Shown piece after piece: positions 37,681-45,896 of a DNA stretch of 64,000 nucleotides. The stretch comes from Pigmentiphaga kullae (GTDB lineage Bacteria > Pseudomonadota > Gammaproteobacteria > Burkholderiales > Burkholderiaceae_B). The stretch covers positions 868,001-932,000 of the forward strand of contig NZ_SGXC01000003.1 in the NCBI RefSeq assembly GCF_004216695.1, given 5' to 3'. Under the pieces are notes generated by a model that did no database searches, was not told the DNA's origin, and was given only the letters and a program-made list of their open reading frames with translations. The position numbers and the translations under genes were made by a program. Position 1 is the first letter of the stretch. Each line of letters begins with the position of its first letter.

Positions 37681-37693
37681 TTTGTACACAATC
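37681..37693 (-). promoter_or_regulatory. GntR-type operator before the tandem Bug genes
   Basis: TTTGTACACAATC, containing TTGT-AC-ACAA, which fits the yGT-N2-ACr pattern of GntR/FadR-class operators. It is the exact reverse complement of 37877-37889. It lies 66 bp upstream of the Bug gene start, in the promoter zone. Confidence 0.6.
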
Positions 37694-37876
37694 AAATCCT
37701 AATACTTATTTTGTCGATTGGTTCATTGTTCTGGTGAAAACCCTGATGAAATTCGTGGATTCACCATTTTGGCGTTTGTTTATGAGGCTTTGCGCTTCAT
37801 TGGTGCATGGAGGGGGAAGTTATAAGAGGAACTGAAGGCTGGACTAGTGCTTTCCTTTGGATCATAATTTTTCCAA

Positions 37877-37889
37877 GATTGTGTACAAA
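37877..37889 (+). promoter_or_regulatory. GntR-type operator before the catabolic operon
   Basis: GATTGTGTACAAA, the exact reverse complement of 37681-37693, ending 12 bp before the monooxygenase ATG. In this position a bound repressor would block transcription or initiation. The GntR/FCD regulator encoded at 45878-46624 is the obvious candidate. Confidence 0.6.
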
Positions 37890-37901
37890 GTGAGAAAAAG
37901 G

Positions 37902-39098
37902 ATGTCCAAAGCTAGAGTGCTGGTGGCCGGGGCTGGCCCGGTGGGCCTGGTCAGTGCCATGGTGCTGGCCGATGCCGGGATCGAAGTCGAGTTGTTCGAG
38001 CGCAATGCCAGCGTGATGGAAGACCTGCGCGCCTCGACCTTTCATCCGCCCACCCTCGATATGCTCGATCGCTATGGCATTGCCGACCCCCTGGTCGAGG
38101 CCGGCCTGAAGGCGCGCTACACCCAGCAGCGTGATCGCCGCAAGGGATTGATCGCCGAGTTCGATCTGTCGCGGCTGACCGGCAGCACCAAGTACCCGTT
38201 CCGGTTGCAATGTGAGCAATGGAAGCTCAACGATGAACTGGTCAGGAAGCTGGCCAGCTATCCGAATGCCAGGGTGCGGTTCGGCTGCGCGGTCGAGTCG
38301 GTGCGGCAGGACGAAGGCGGCGTTACGGTGCAATTGCGCACGGCCGATGGCACCGAGACCGCCCGCGGCGACTTTCTCATCGGCGCGGACGGCGCCTGGA
38401 GCTCGGTGCGCAACAGCGTCGGTATCGATTTCGAGGGCTACACCTATCCCGAGCGTTTCCTGGTGGTGTCGACGCAGTTCCCGTTCGAGCAGCACTTCGA
38501 GAACTTGTCGCTGGTGAACTACATCTCGGATCCGGAGGAATGGTGCGTGCTGCTCAAGGTGCCATCGCTGTGGCGCGTGCTGTTTCCCACGCCCGAGCAT
38601 GAGTCCGACGAGCAGGTCCTCTCGGATGCCGTCATCGAGCGACGCCTGCAAGGCCTGTTGCCCCAGCCGCAGCCCTACCAGATCGTCCACCGCACGCTGT
38701 ACAAGGTGCACCAGCGCGTGGCCGCGCAGTTCCGCAAGGGACGGGTACTGCTGGCGGGAGATGCCGCGCACATCAACAATCCGCTGGGCGGCATGGGCAT
38801 GAATGGCGGCGTGCACGACGCTTTCAACCTGACCGGCAAGCTGATCGAGGTCCTGGCCGGGCGCGCGCCCATCGAACTGCTCGATTTGTACGAGCGCCAG
38901 CGCCGCACCGTCGCGATCGAATACATCAACGCCAACACCGCGCGCAACAAGAAGATGATCGAAGAGCGCGACGAGACCGCGCGCACCCGTATTCACGACG
39001 AGCTGCGCGCGACCGCGACCGACCCGGCAGCGTCGCTGGACTATATCCGCAAGACCTCGATGTTCGACGCGCTGGAGCGCGCGGCGGAAATTGCATGA
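37902..39098 (+). CDS. FAD-dependent aromatic-ring-type monooxygenase
   Basis: A class A flavoprotein hydroxylase (PHBH fold) of 398 residues, expected to use NAD(P)H and O2 to hydroxylate a cyclic substrate. FAD-binding GAGPVG at residues 10-15, the DG motif in LIGADGAWSSVRNS, and the GD motif with D287 in LAGDAAHINNPLGGMGMNGG. Start MSKARVLVAG was chosen over an upstream TTG because the operator lies between them. First gene of an operon; its stop overlaps an ATG (ATGA) 18 bp before the hydrolase start. The substrate is not deducible; 6-hydroxynicotinate- or pyridoxate-type hydroxylases are relatives by fold. Confidence 0.88.
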   Translation: MSKARVLVAGAGPVGLVSAMVLADAGIEVELFERNASVMEDLRASTFHPPTLDMLDRYGIADPLVEAGLKARYTQQRDRRKGLIAEFDLSRLTGSTKYPFRLQCEQWKLNDELVRKLASYPNARVRFGCAVESVRQDEGGVTVQLRTADGTETARGDFLIGADGAWSSVRNSVGIDFEGYTYPERFLVVSTQFPFEQHFENLSLVNYISDPEEWCVLLKVPSLWRVLFPTPEHESDEQVLSDAVIERRLQGLLPQPQPYQIVHRTLYKVHQRVAAQFRKGRVLLAGDAAHINNPLGGMGMNGGVHDAFNLTGKLIEVLAGRAPIELLDLYERQRRTVAIEYINANTARNKKMIEERDETARTRIHDELRATATDPAASLDYIRKTSMFDALERAAEIA

Positions 39099-39115
39099 CC
39101 CAAAGGGGGAATGAC

Positions 39116-39730
39116 ATGGATGAGCTGGATATCTACCAGCGTCAGGGCCTGGGGCACGAAAGCGGCGTGGGACGCCAGTGCGGGCTGGTGCTGGTCGATT
39201 TCATCAACGGTTTCGTCGATCCGGCGCTGCTCGGAGGCGCGCACGTTAGCGAGGCGGCGCAACGTACGCAGGGCCTGTTGCATGCCTTTCGTGAGCGCAA
39301 CTGGCCAGTGGCGCATGCGCGGATGGTGTATGCGGAGGACGGCAGCGACCACAACGTCTTCTGCCGCAAGACGCCGAGCCTGACCCGGTTCACCGAAACA
39401 GCCGATTGTTCGCAGATCGTCCCAGGGCTCGCGCCAATCTCCGGCGAATACATCGTGCGCAAGCAAGGCGCCTCGGCTTTTTTCGCGACAGGCCTGGCCG
39501 ACTGGCTGCGCGGCAAGGGCGTCGATACCGCCGTGGTGGTTGGCTGCACCACCAGCGGCTGCGTGCGCGCCACGGCGCTCGATGCCATGCAGCACAACTT
39601 CCTGACCGTGGTGGTGGCCGATTGCGTGGGCGACCGCGCGGTGGGCCCGCACCGGGCCAGCCTGTTCGACATGGGACAGAAGTATGCGGACGTTATGGAT
39701 CGCGACGAGCTGATTTCACTTTTTTCTTGA
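39116..39730 (+). CDS. Isochorismatase-family cysteine hydrolase
   Basis: A 204-residue amidohydrolase-type enzyme of the isochorismatase superfamily, which includes maleamate amidase NicF and N-carbamoylsarcosine amidase. The catalytic triad is in place: D28 (VLVDFINGF), K116 (IVRKQGASAFF) and C149 (CTTSGCVRATALDA), with the expected cis-peptide region before the Cys. AAAGGGGGA lies 5 nt before the ATG at 39116; a coupled ATG at 39095 is the alternative. Following a flavin monooxygenase and preceding a racemase-fold protein, it mirrors part of the nicotinate pathway, suggesting it releases ammonia from an amide intermediate. Confidence 0.87.
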   Translation: MDELDIYQRQGLGHESGVGRQCGLVLVDFINGFVDPALLGGAHVSEAAQRTQGLLHAFRERNWPVAHARMVYAEDGSDHNVFCRKTPSLTRFTETADCSQIVPGLAPISGEYIVRKQGASAFFATGLADWLRGKGVDTAVVVGCTTSGCVRATALDAMQHNFLTVVVADCVGDRAVGPHRASLFDMGQKYADVMDRDELISLFS

Positions 39731-39740
39731 GGAGCAAGCC

Positions 39741-40481
39741 ATGGATCACCTGGGTTATCGGATGAAGTTCGGCGTGATTGGGCCGTCGACCAATACCATC
39801 GTGCAACCGGATTTCGACGACATGCGTCCGGTGGGCGTCACCAACCACTACAGCCGCATCGAGATTCCCGACTTCAAGGTCGACAGCGACGAAAGCTTCG
39901 TGCACATGATGGAGTCGATCTCGGGCAACACCATGCAAGCGGCCAGTGTGCTCAAGACCTGCGAGATGCAATATCTGATCATGGGCATGTCGGCGGTGAT
40001 GTTCTGGGGAGGCAAGAAAGGAGCGCAGGCGTATCTGGATAAGATGCGTGAACACGTGGGGGTGGAGGTGAGCTGCGGTTCGTTCGCGTTGGAGGCAGCG
40101 TTGAATGCCTACGGCGCGCGCAGGATTGCCTTTCTTTCTCCCTACTACCCCGTGGCGAACGCGGAGGCGCGGCAGTTTTTCGAGGATTGCGGCTTCACGG
40201 TCGTGCGCGACATCTGCCTGCGCCGTCCGAGCCCGGTCCAGATCGCGCATACCACCGATCAGATGTGCCGCGACGCGATCAACGAGCTCAATGGCGATGA
40301 CGTCGACGCCATCGTGCAGCTCGGCACCAACCTGTCCATGGTCCGGCTGGCCGCCGCTGCCGAGCTCTTTCTGGACAAGCCCATCATCGCGATCAATACC
40401 GCCACGTACTGGCACGCGCTGCGCCAGTGCGGCATCCAGGACAAGGTCCAGGGCCTGGGACGTTTGTTGTCGCATTACTGA
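39741..40481 (+). CDS. Asp/Glu-racemase-fold protein (maleate isomerase/arylmalonate decarboxylase-like) without catalytic cysteines
   Basis: 246 residues of the Asp/Glu racemase superfamily. The opening KFGVIGPSTNTIVQPDF and the C-terminal half SMVRLAAAAELFLDKPIIAINTATYW match maleate cis-trans isomerase and arylmalonate decarboxylase. The first catalytic position is Gly82 (LIMGMSAVMFWGG), as in arylmalonate decarboxylase, but the second, normally Cys, is Gly195 (VQLGTNLSM). Both cysteines of maleate isomerase are thus missing, so a standard thiolate mechanism is not possible. It may use different chemistry or bind rather than convert a ligand. It is 10 bp after the hydrolase gene. Confidence 0.82.
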   Translation: MDHLGYRMKFGVIGPSTNTIVQPDFDDMRPVGVTNHYSRIEIPDFKVDSDESFVHMMESISGNTMQAASVLKTCEMQYLIMGMSAVMFWGGKKGAQAYLDKMREHVGVEVSCGSFALEAALNAYGARRIAFLSPYYPVANAEARQFFEDCGFTVVRDICLRRPSPVQIAHTTDQMCRDAINELNGDDVDAIVQLGTNLSMVRLAAAAELFLDKPIIAINTATYWHALRQCGIQDKVQGLGRLLSHY

Positions 40482-40499
40482 GCAAGGCCAGGAGATTTC

Positions 40500-41822
40500 A
40501 TGATTCGCTATCTCAAGCGCGGCCGTGACGTCCAGGCCCGTGCCAACGACGACGCCGCCGTCCGCAATACCGTCGAGGGCATCATCCGCGACATCGAAGC
40601 GCGCGGCGATGAAGCCGTTCGCGCATACAGCAAGAAATTCGACAACTGGGATCCGCAGGACTTCCGCCTGTCGCAGCCGGCCATCGAGCGGGCGATGAAG
40701 AGCCTGTCGTCCGGCGAGCTGGACGATATCCGCTTCGCTCAAACGCAAGTGCGCAACTTCGCCCGGATCCAGCGCGAATCCATGCTGGACGTGGAGGTCG
40801 AAACCCGTCCCGGCGTATTTCTGGGGCACCGCCACATTCCGCTCAACGCGGTCGGCTGCTACATCCCCGGCGGCAAGTATCCGCTGCTGGCATCGGCGCA
40901 CATGAGCGTGTTGACAGCGAAGGTGGCGGGCGTGAAGCGGGTGGTGGCGACCGCGCCACCGTTCCATGGCGAGCCGCATCCGGCCATCGTCGCCGCCATG
41001 CATATGGCGGGCGCGGACGAGATCCTGGTGCTGGGCGGCGTGCAGGCCGTGGTGGCGATGGCGGTCGGCACGTCATCCATCGCGCCGGTGGACATGCTGG
41101 TCGGCCCGGGCAACATGTTCGTGGCGGAAGCCAAGCGCCAACTGTTCGGCCGCGTGGGCATCGACCTGTTCGCCGGCCCCACCGAAACCCTGGTCATCGC
41201 GGACGACTCGGTGGACGGCGAAATCTGCGCGGTCGACCTGCTTGGACAGGCAGAACATGGACCGACCTCGCCGGCCGTGCTGCTGACCGACAGCGAAGCG
41301 CTGGCGCGCGCCACCATGGCCGAAGTGGAACGGCAGCTCGAGCGCCTGCCTACCGCCGAAGTCGCGGCGCGTTCGTGGGTGGAGTTCGGCGAGGTCATCG
41401 TCTGCGATACGCGGGAAGAAATGCTGCAGAAGGCGGATGAGCTGGCCTCGGAGCACGTGCAGGTGATGACCCGCGATCCGGACTGGTTCCTGCAAAACAT
41501 GACCAACTATGGCGCGCTGTTCCTGGGGCCGCGCACCAATGTCGCCTTCGGCGACAAGGTGATCGGCACCAACCACACGCTGCCCACCAACAAGGCGGCG
41601 CGTTACACCGGCGGCCTGTGGGTCGGCAAGTTCCTGAAGACCTGCACCTTCCAGCGCGTGACGACCGATGCGGCCAGCGCCGAGATCGGCGAATATTGCT
41701 CGCGCCTGTGCCACATGGAGAATTTCGCCGGACATGGCGAGCAGGCCAACATCCGTGTGCGCCGCTATGGCAACCGGCCGGAACTGCCGTGGTACGAGCC
41801 CGTGCCGGCCTCGCAGCCATGA
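40500..41822 (+). CDS. Histidinol-dehydrogenase-like NAD-dependent dehydrogenase (not HisD)
   Basis: 440 residues of the HisD family. Zn ligands appear kept: Q250 and H253 ([11 protein letters not shown]), Asp in [15 protein letters not shown] and His in [11 protein letters not shown]; the catalytic Glu-His pair is in LASEHVQVM. The context (no his genes; monooxygenase, hydratase and lyase neighbours) and the [14 protein letters not shown] segment point to the HpsN-like branch that oxidises a primary alcohol to an acid in catabolism. AGGAG precedes the ATG; its stop overlaps leuC (ATGA). Confidence 0.88.
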   Translation: MIRYLKRGRDVQARANDDAAVRNTVEGIIRDIEARGDEAVRAYSKKFDNWDPQDFRLSQPAIERAMKSLSSGELDDIRFAQTQVRNFARIQRESMLDVEVETRPGVFLGHRHIPLNAVGCYIPGGKYPLLASAHMSVLTAKVAGVKRVVATAPPFHGEPHPAIVAAMHMAGADEILVLGGVQAVVAMAVGTSSIAPVDMLVGPGNMFVAEAKRQLFGRVGIDLFAGPTETLVIADDSVDGEICAVDLLGQAEHGPTSPAVLLTDSEALARATMAEVERQLERLPTAEVAARSWVEFGEVIVCDTREEMLQKADELASEHVQVMTRDPDWFLQNMTNYGALFLGPRTNVAFGDKVIGTNHTLPTNKAARYTGGLWVGKFLKTCTFQRVTTDAASAEIGEYCSRLCHMENFAGHGEQANIRVRRYGNRPELPWYEPVPASQP

Positions 41823-43222
41823 CCACTCTATTCGACAAGATCTGGGCAGAACACACGGTCGCCCGCAATGATTCCGGCGAAGACCTGATCTACATCGACC
41901 GGCACCTGGTGCAGGAGGTGTCCAGCCCGCAAGCCTTCGCAGGCATGGCCGAGGGCGGCCACGCGCTGCGCTCGCCGCGGCGGCACATCGCGGTGCAGGA
42001 TCACAACGTGCCCACCACGGCCGACCGGCTGTCGAACATTCCCAATGCGGAAAGCCGGGAGCAGATCGCCACGCTGCGGCGCAATACCCGGAGCACGGGC
42101 ATGCGCCTGTTCGACCTCGACCATCCGCTGCAAGGCATCGTGCACGTGATCGCACCGGAGCTCGGCTACGTGTTGCCGGGCAGCACCGTGGTCTGCGGCG
42201 ATTCGCACAGCGCCACGCTGGGCGCGCTGGGCGCGGTAGCATGGGGTATAGGCACCTCGGAAGTGGGCCATGTCATGAGCACCCAGAGCCTATGGATGCG
42301 CAAGCCGGAAACGATGGGCGTCTCGATGACGGGGCAATTGTCGGCGGGGGTCTATGCCAAGGATCTGGCATTGGCCCTGATCCATCACATCGGCACCAGC
42401 GGCGGAAATGGCCATGGCATCGAATACCTGGGACCGCTGGTGCGGGCGCTGTCGATGGAGGCGCGGCTCACGCTGTGCAATATGACCATCGAGGCCGGGT
42501 CGCGTTTCGGCCTGGTCGCACCAGATGCCACTACGCTGGCTTATCTGCGCGAGCGGGTCCAGGGCGCGGCGCGCGAACATTTCGAGCAGGCGGCGCAGGC
42601 CTGGGCCGCGCTGCGCACCGATGACACGGCTGACTACGACCGTTATGTCGAGTTCGACGCGAATGCGGTCACGCCGCTCGTGACCTGGGGTACCAGGCCG
42701 GCCGACAGCGCCCCGTTCTCGGGCCGCGTGGGCGACGGTGCCGCGCCCAGGGACGGCGCCGATCTCGACCGCTTGCGGGAAAGCCTGGCCTATATGGGCC
42801 TTGAGCACGGCCAGCCGCTCGCTTCGGTGCCCATCGACGTGGCCTTCATCGGCTCGTGCACCAACGGTCGCCTGGAAGACCTGCGCGCCGCTGCGCAGGT
42901 GGCGCGCGGCCGCCGCGTCGCCGCAGGCGTGCGCGCGCTGGTGGTGCCGGGCTCGACCAGTGTCAAGCGCGCGGCCGAGGCCGAAGGCCTGGCGCAGGTT
43001 TTCGTCGACGCGGGATTCGAGTGGCGCGAGTCGGGCTGTTCCATGTGCATAGGCATGAACGGCGACAGCCTGATGCCGGGCCAGCGCTGCGCGTCCACCT
43101 CCAACCGCAATTTCGAGAACCGGCAGGGGCAGGGGGGGCGCACTCACCTGATGAGCCCCGCCGCGGTCGCGGCATCAGCCCTCCGGGGCCGCCTGGCCGA
43201 TCCTCGGGAGTACCTGGCATGA
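41819..43222 (+). CDS. leuC: LeuC-like large subunit of an aconitase-family (de)hydratase/isomerase
   Basis: 467 residues with the [4Fe-4S] ligands C347 (FIGSCTNGR), C407 and C410 ([10 protein letters not shown]), the same numbering as E. coli LeuC, and QDHNVPTT and [14 protein letters not shown] motifs. With the small subunit just downstream it forms a heteromeric hydro-lyase. It may be a leucine-pathway isopropylmalate isomerase, but no leuB or leuA is present and the neighbours are catabolic, so a citraconate- or dimethylmaleate-hydratase-like role is more likely (inference). It overlaps both flanking genes by 4 bp. Confidence 0.88.
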   Translation: MTTLFDKIWAEHTVARNDSGEDLIYIDRHLVQEVSSPQAFAGMAEGGHALRSPRRHIAVQDHNVPTTADRLSNIPNAESREQIATLRRNTRSTGMRLFDLDHPLQGIVHVIAPELGYVLPGSTVVCGDSHSATLGALGAVAWGIGTSEVGHVMSTQSLWMRKPETMGVSMTGQLSAGVYAKDLALALIHHIGTSGGNGHGIEYLGPLVRALSMEARLTLCNMTIEAGSRFGLVAPDATTLAYLRERVQGAAREHFEQAAQAWAALRTDDTADYDRYVEFDANAVTPLVTWGTRPADSAPFSGRVGDGAAPRDGADLDRLRESLAYMGLEHGQPLASVPIDVAFIGSCTNGRLEDLRAAAQVARGRRVAAGVRALVVPGSTSVKRAAEAEGLAQVFVDAGFEWRESGCSMCIGMNGDSLMPGQRCASTSNRNFENRQGQGGRTHLMSPAAVAASALRGRLADPREYLA

Positions 43223-43824
43223 AAGCCGTCACAGCAGAAGTCCATGGCCGTGCCGTCCTGTTGGCGCGCGACGACATCGATACGGATGCCCTGTTTCCCG
43301 GCCGCTTCCTGCGCGCGGTGCACCGCACGGGGCTGGGGGCGCACCTGTTCGCCGACTGGCGGGCCGAAGGCCGGCCCGAGGTGGCCTTCATGGAGCAGGC
43401 CGCGCCGCCCCGCGTGCTGGTAGCGCTTTCCAACTTCGGCTGCGGATCGTCGCGCGAACATGCGGTCTGGGCGCTGGCGGACTATGGCGTACAGGCGGTG
43501 GTGGCGCTTTCCTTCGGTGACATCTTCCGCAACAACTGCGTCAAGAACGGTCTGCTGCCCGCCACGGTGACGCCGGCCGACCACCAGCGCCTGGTGCGCG
43601 CGTTGGCGGGGCTGACCGAGCCCATCCTGCACCTGCGGGTGGCGCAGCGTAGCCTGACGCTCCCGGATGGCGGCGCGATCCCGATCGCACTGGCCGACGG
43701 CCATGCGGAACAACTGCTTTCCGCCGAGGACGAGGTGGACCGCACCTTGCGCCATGACGCGGCGCTGCGTGCCCACGAAGCCCGCATCCAGCGCGACCAG
43801 CCCTGGCTGGCGTCCATGGACTGA
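43219..43824 (+). CDS. leuD: LeuD-like small subunit of an aconitase-family (de)hydratase/isomerase
   Basis: 201 residues: the swivelling domain with [19 protein letters not shown]-type opening ([13 protein letters not shown]) and the substrate loop [16 protein letters not shown], followed by [16 protein letters not shown]. It pairs with the LeuC-like subunit (ATGA overlap). As for its partner, the catabolic neighbourhood argues against a leucine-synthesis role, although sequence alone cannot exclude it. Confidence 0.88.
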   Translation: MKAVTAEVHGRAVLLARDDIDTDALFPGRFLRAVHRTGLGAHLFADWRAEGRPEVAFMEQAAPPRVLVALSNFGCGSSREHAVWALADYGVQAVVALSFGDIFRNNCVKNGLLPATVTPADHQRLVRALAGLTEPILHLRVAQRSLTLPDGGAIPIALADGHAEQLLSAEDEVDRTLRHDAALRAHEARIQRDQPWLASMD

Positions 43825-43858
43825 ATTCAATTCTTTTTCTTCGCTTAGTGGAACCCGC

Positions 43859-44722
43859 ATGGCCAACCCGATTCTCAGACAAAAACTCTCCAGCGGCGAA
43901 TTCATCGTCATCCCGGGCGTGCAGGACATGATCGCCACCATCATGACTGCCAAGGTCGGCTTCGACATCGTCTACGGGTCGGGCTATTGGCTCACGGCCT
44001 CCAACCTGGGCCTGCCGGACGCCGGCATCGCCACCTATACCCAGATGGTGGACCGCATGCGAACCATCGCGCGCACCACCTCGGCGGCATTGATCGCCGA
44101 CGCGGACACCGGCTATGGCGGCCTGCTCAATGTGCACCACACCGTGCGCGGCTACGAAGAAGCCGGCGTCACCGCCATCCAGCTGGAAGACCAGGAGTTT
44201 CCCAAAAAATGCGGCCACACGCCCAACAAGCGTTGCGTGCCGATCGAGGACATGGTCGACAAGATCAAGGTCGCCTGCGATGCCCGGCAAGACAAGGAGA
44301 ACTTCCTCATCATCGCCCGCACCGATGCGCGCGCCAGCCTGGGGGTGGACGCCGCCATGCGCCGCATGGAAGCCTATGCAAGAGCCGGCGCCGATATCCT
44401 GTTCTTCGAGGCCCCCCAGAGCGAAGAGGAAATGCGCCGCGTTTGCCAAGCCTTCGACCTGCCCATGATCGCCAACATGGCCGACGGCGGCAAGACCCCG
44501 ATCCTGCCGGCCCACGTGCTCAAGGAAATCGGCTTCTCGCTCGCGATCTTTCCGGCCATGACCAGCCTGGTCGCGGCCGCTGCGATGGAAAAGGCGCTGC
44601 GTCACCTCAAGGAGACGGGCACCAGCCTGTCGCCCGACATCCCCATGGCCGATTTCAGGGAGTTCTGCGAACTGATCGGCTTCAAGGAAGTGTGGGATTT
44701 CGAGAGGCGCTGGGCGCGCTGA
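43859..44722 (+). CDS. Isocitrate lyase/PEP mutase superfamily C-C lyase
   Basis: A 287-residue (beta/alpha)8 enzyme. The active-site loop EFPKKCGH (KKCGH at 116-120, catalytic Cys118) and the Mg-binding DADTGYGG (81-88) place it with 2-methylisocitrate lyase and 2,3-dimethylmalate lyase rather than PEP mutase. It would cleave a 2-hydroxysuccinate-type acid into pyruvate or glyoxylate plus a second acid. The LeuCD-like hydratase directly upstream parallels the DmdAB-Dml pair of anaerobic nicotinate breakdown. Gap to leuD is 34 bp. Confidence 0.87.
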   Translation: MANPILRQKLSSGEFIVIPGVQDMIATIMTAKVGFDIVYGSGYWLTASNLGLPDAGIATYTQMVDRMRTIARTTSAALIADADTGYGGLLNVHHTVRGYEEAGVTAIQLEDQEFPKKCGHTPNKRCVPIEDMVDKIKVACDARQDKENFLIIARTDARASLGVDAAMRRMEAYARAGADILFFEAPQSEEEMRRVCQAFDLPMIANMADGGKTPILPAHVLKEIGFSLAIFPAMTSLVAAAAMEKALRHLKETGTSLSPDIPMADFREFCELIGFKEVWDFERRWAR

Positions 44723-44741
44723 CGCCGTCGGGAGTCCGAAC

Positions 44742-45896
44742 GTGGACAGGTTCGAGTTTTCCACCGTACCGCAATTGATCGTGGAACGCGGCGCTGCGCG
44801 TCGCCTGGGGCGGTTGCTGCGGGCCCGTCATACCGCCGTGCGCCTGTGCCTGGTCACGGACCGCTTTCTGCACGCCAGCGGTTTGCTGGCGCCCGCGCTG
44901 GCCGATTTGCGGGACCAGGGCTGGGAGGTCACCGTCATCGACGACGTGGTGGCGGACCCGCCCGATCATGTGGTGGCGAAAGCGGCTGATCGTGCCCGCG
45001 AAGCCAGGGCGCAGGTCGTGCTGGGCCTGGGCGGTGGATCGTCGATGGACGTGGCCAAGCTCATCGCTGTGCTTTGCGGCTCGACCCAGCCCCTGGCCGA
45101 GATGTATGGCATAGGAAAGGTGGCCGGTCCGCGCCTGCCGTTGGTCCTGATGCCCACCACGGCGGGCACGGGTTCCGAAGTGACGGCGATCTCGATCGTG
45201 ACGACGGGCGAGACCAGCAAGAGCGGAGTCGTTTCGCCGATGCTGATGGCGGACCTGGCCATCCTGGATGCCGAGCTGACGGTGGCGCTGCCCATCGCCG
45301 CGACGGCGGCGACGGGCATAGACGCCATGGTGCATGCGATCGAGGCCTATACGTCGGCGCGATTGAAGAATCCGCTGTCCGACATGCTGGCCACGCGCGC
45401 CCTGAAGTTGCTGTCGAAGCATCTGCTGCTTGCCTGCCGCGAGCCCTCGAATCTCGGCGCGCGCGAGGCCATGCTGCTCGGCGCCATGTTGGCCGGGCAG
45501 GCATTCTCTAACGCACCTGTCGCGGCGGTGCATGCATTGGCCTATCCCCTGGGTGGGCATTTCCACGTGCCGCACGGATTATCGAATGCCCTGGTTCTGA
45601 ATCACGTGCTGCGCTTCAATCTTCCCGCCGCGCGGCCGATGTACGCGCAACTGGCGCGCGTGACGCTGGGAGAGGGCGCGGGTGCCGATGATGGGGCGGC
45701 CGACGGCTTCATCCATCATATGGAAGAGCTGGTGCGTGCGACGGGCATTCCTCGCCGTTTGCGGGAAGTCGGCGTGGCGCGGGTTGACCTTGCCATGCTC
45801 GCGCGCGATGCCATGCAGCAGCAGCGGCTGCTGGTCAACAATCCACGGCCGGTGTCGGAAGCCGACGCCCTGGCCATTTACCGAGCAGCGTTCTGA
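44742..45896 (+). CDS. Iron-containing (group III) alcohol dehydrogenase
   Basis: 384 residues of the Fe-ADH family: the dinucleotide motif LGLGGGSSMDVAK, PTTAGTGSEVT, and metal ligands in TGIDAMVHAIEAY (Asp, His), HALAYPLGGHF and VPHGLSNAL. It would interconvert an alcohol and an aldehyde with NAD(P)H; the metal ligands argue for a FucO-like alcohol dehydrogenase rather than a maleylacetate reductase. Start is GTG at 44742, seven bases after GGGAG. Last gene of the operon; it overlaps the convergent GntR gene by 19 bp. Confidence 0.88.
   Translation: MDRFEFSTVPQLIVERGAARRLGRLLRARHTAVRLCLVTDRFLHASGLLAPALADLRDQGWEVTVIDDVVADPPDHVVAKAADRAREARAQVVLGLGGGSSMDVAKLIAVLCGSTQPLAEMYGIGKVAGPRLPLVLMPTTAGTGSEVTAISIVTTGETSKSGVVSPMLMADLAILDAELTVALPIAATAATGIDAMVHAIEAYTSARLKNPLSDMLATRALKLLSKHLLLACREPSNLGAREAMLLGAMLAGQAFSNAPVAAVHALAYPLGGHFHVPHGLSNALVLNHVLRFNLPAARPMYAQLARVTLGEGAGADDGAADGFIHHMEELVRATGIPRRLREVGVARVDLAMLARDAMQQQRLLVNNPRPVSEADALAIYRAAF

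Noticed and set aside
37902-40481. Assignment as a standard nicotinate (nicCFE) cluster
   Set aside because: The ring-cleaving dioxygenase NicX and NicD are absent from the window, the racemase-fold protein lacks the catalytic cysteines of NicE, and the hydratase/lyase genes do not belong to that pathway.
40500-41822. Assignment as histidine-biosynthetic hisD
   Set aside because: No histidine genes nearby; sequence style and neighbours point to an HpsN-like catabolic dehydrogenase.
44742-45896. Assignment of the Fe-ADH as maleylacetate reductase
   Set aside because: Length and the full set of His metal ligands fit the general iron alcohol dehydrogenase family better.
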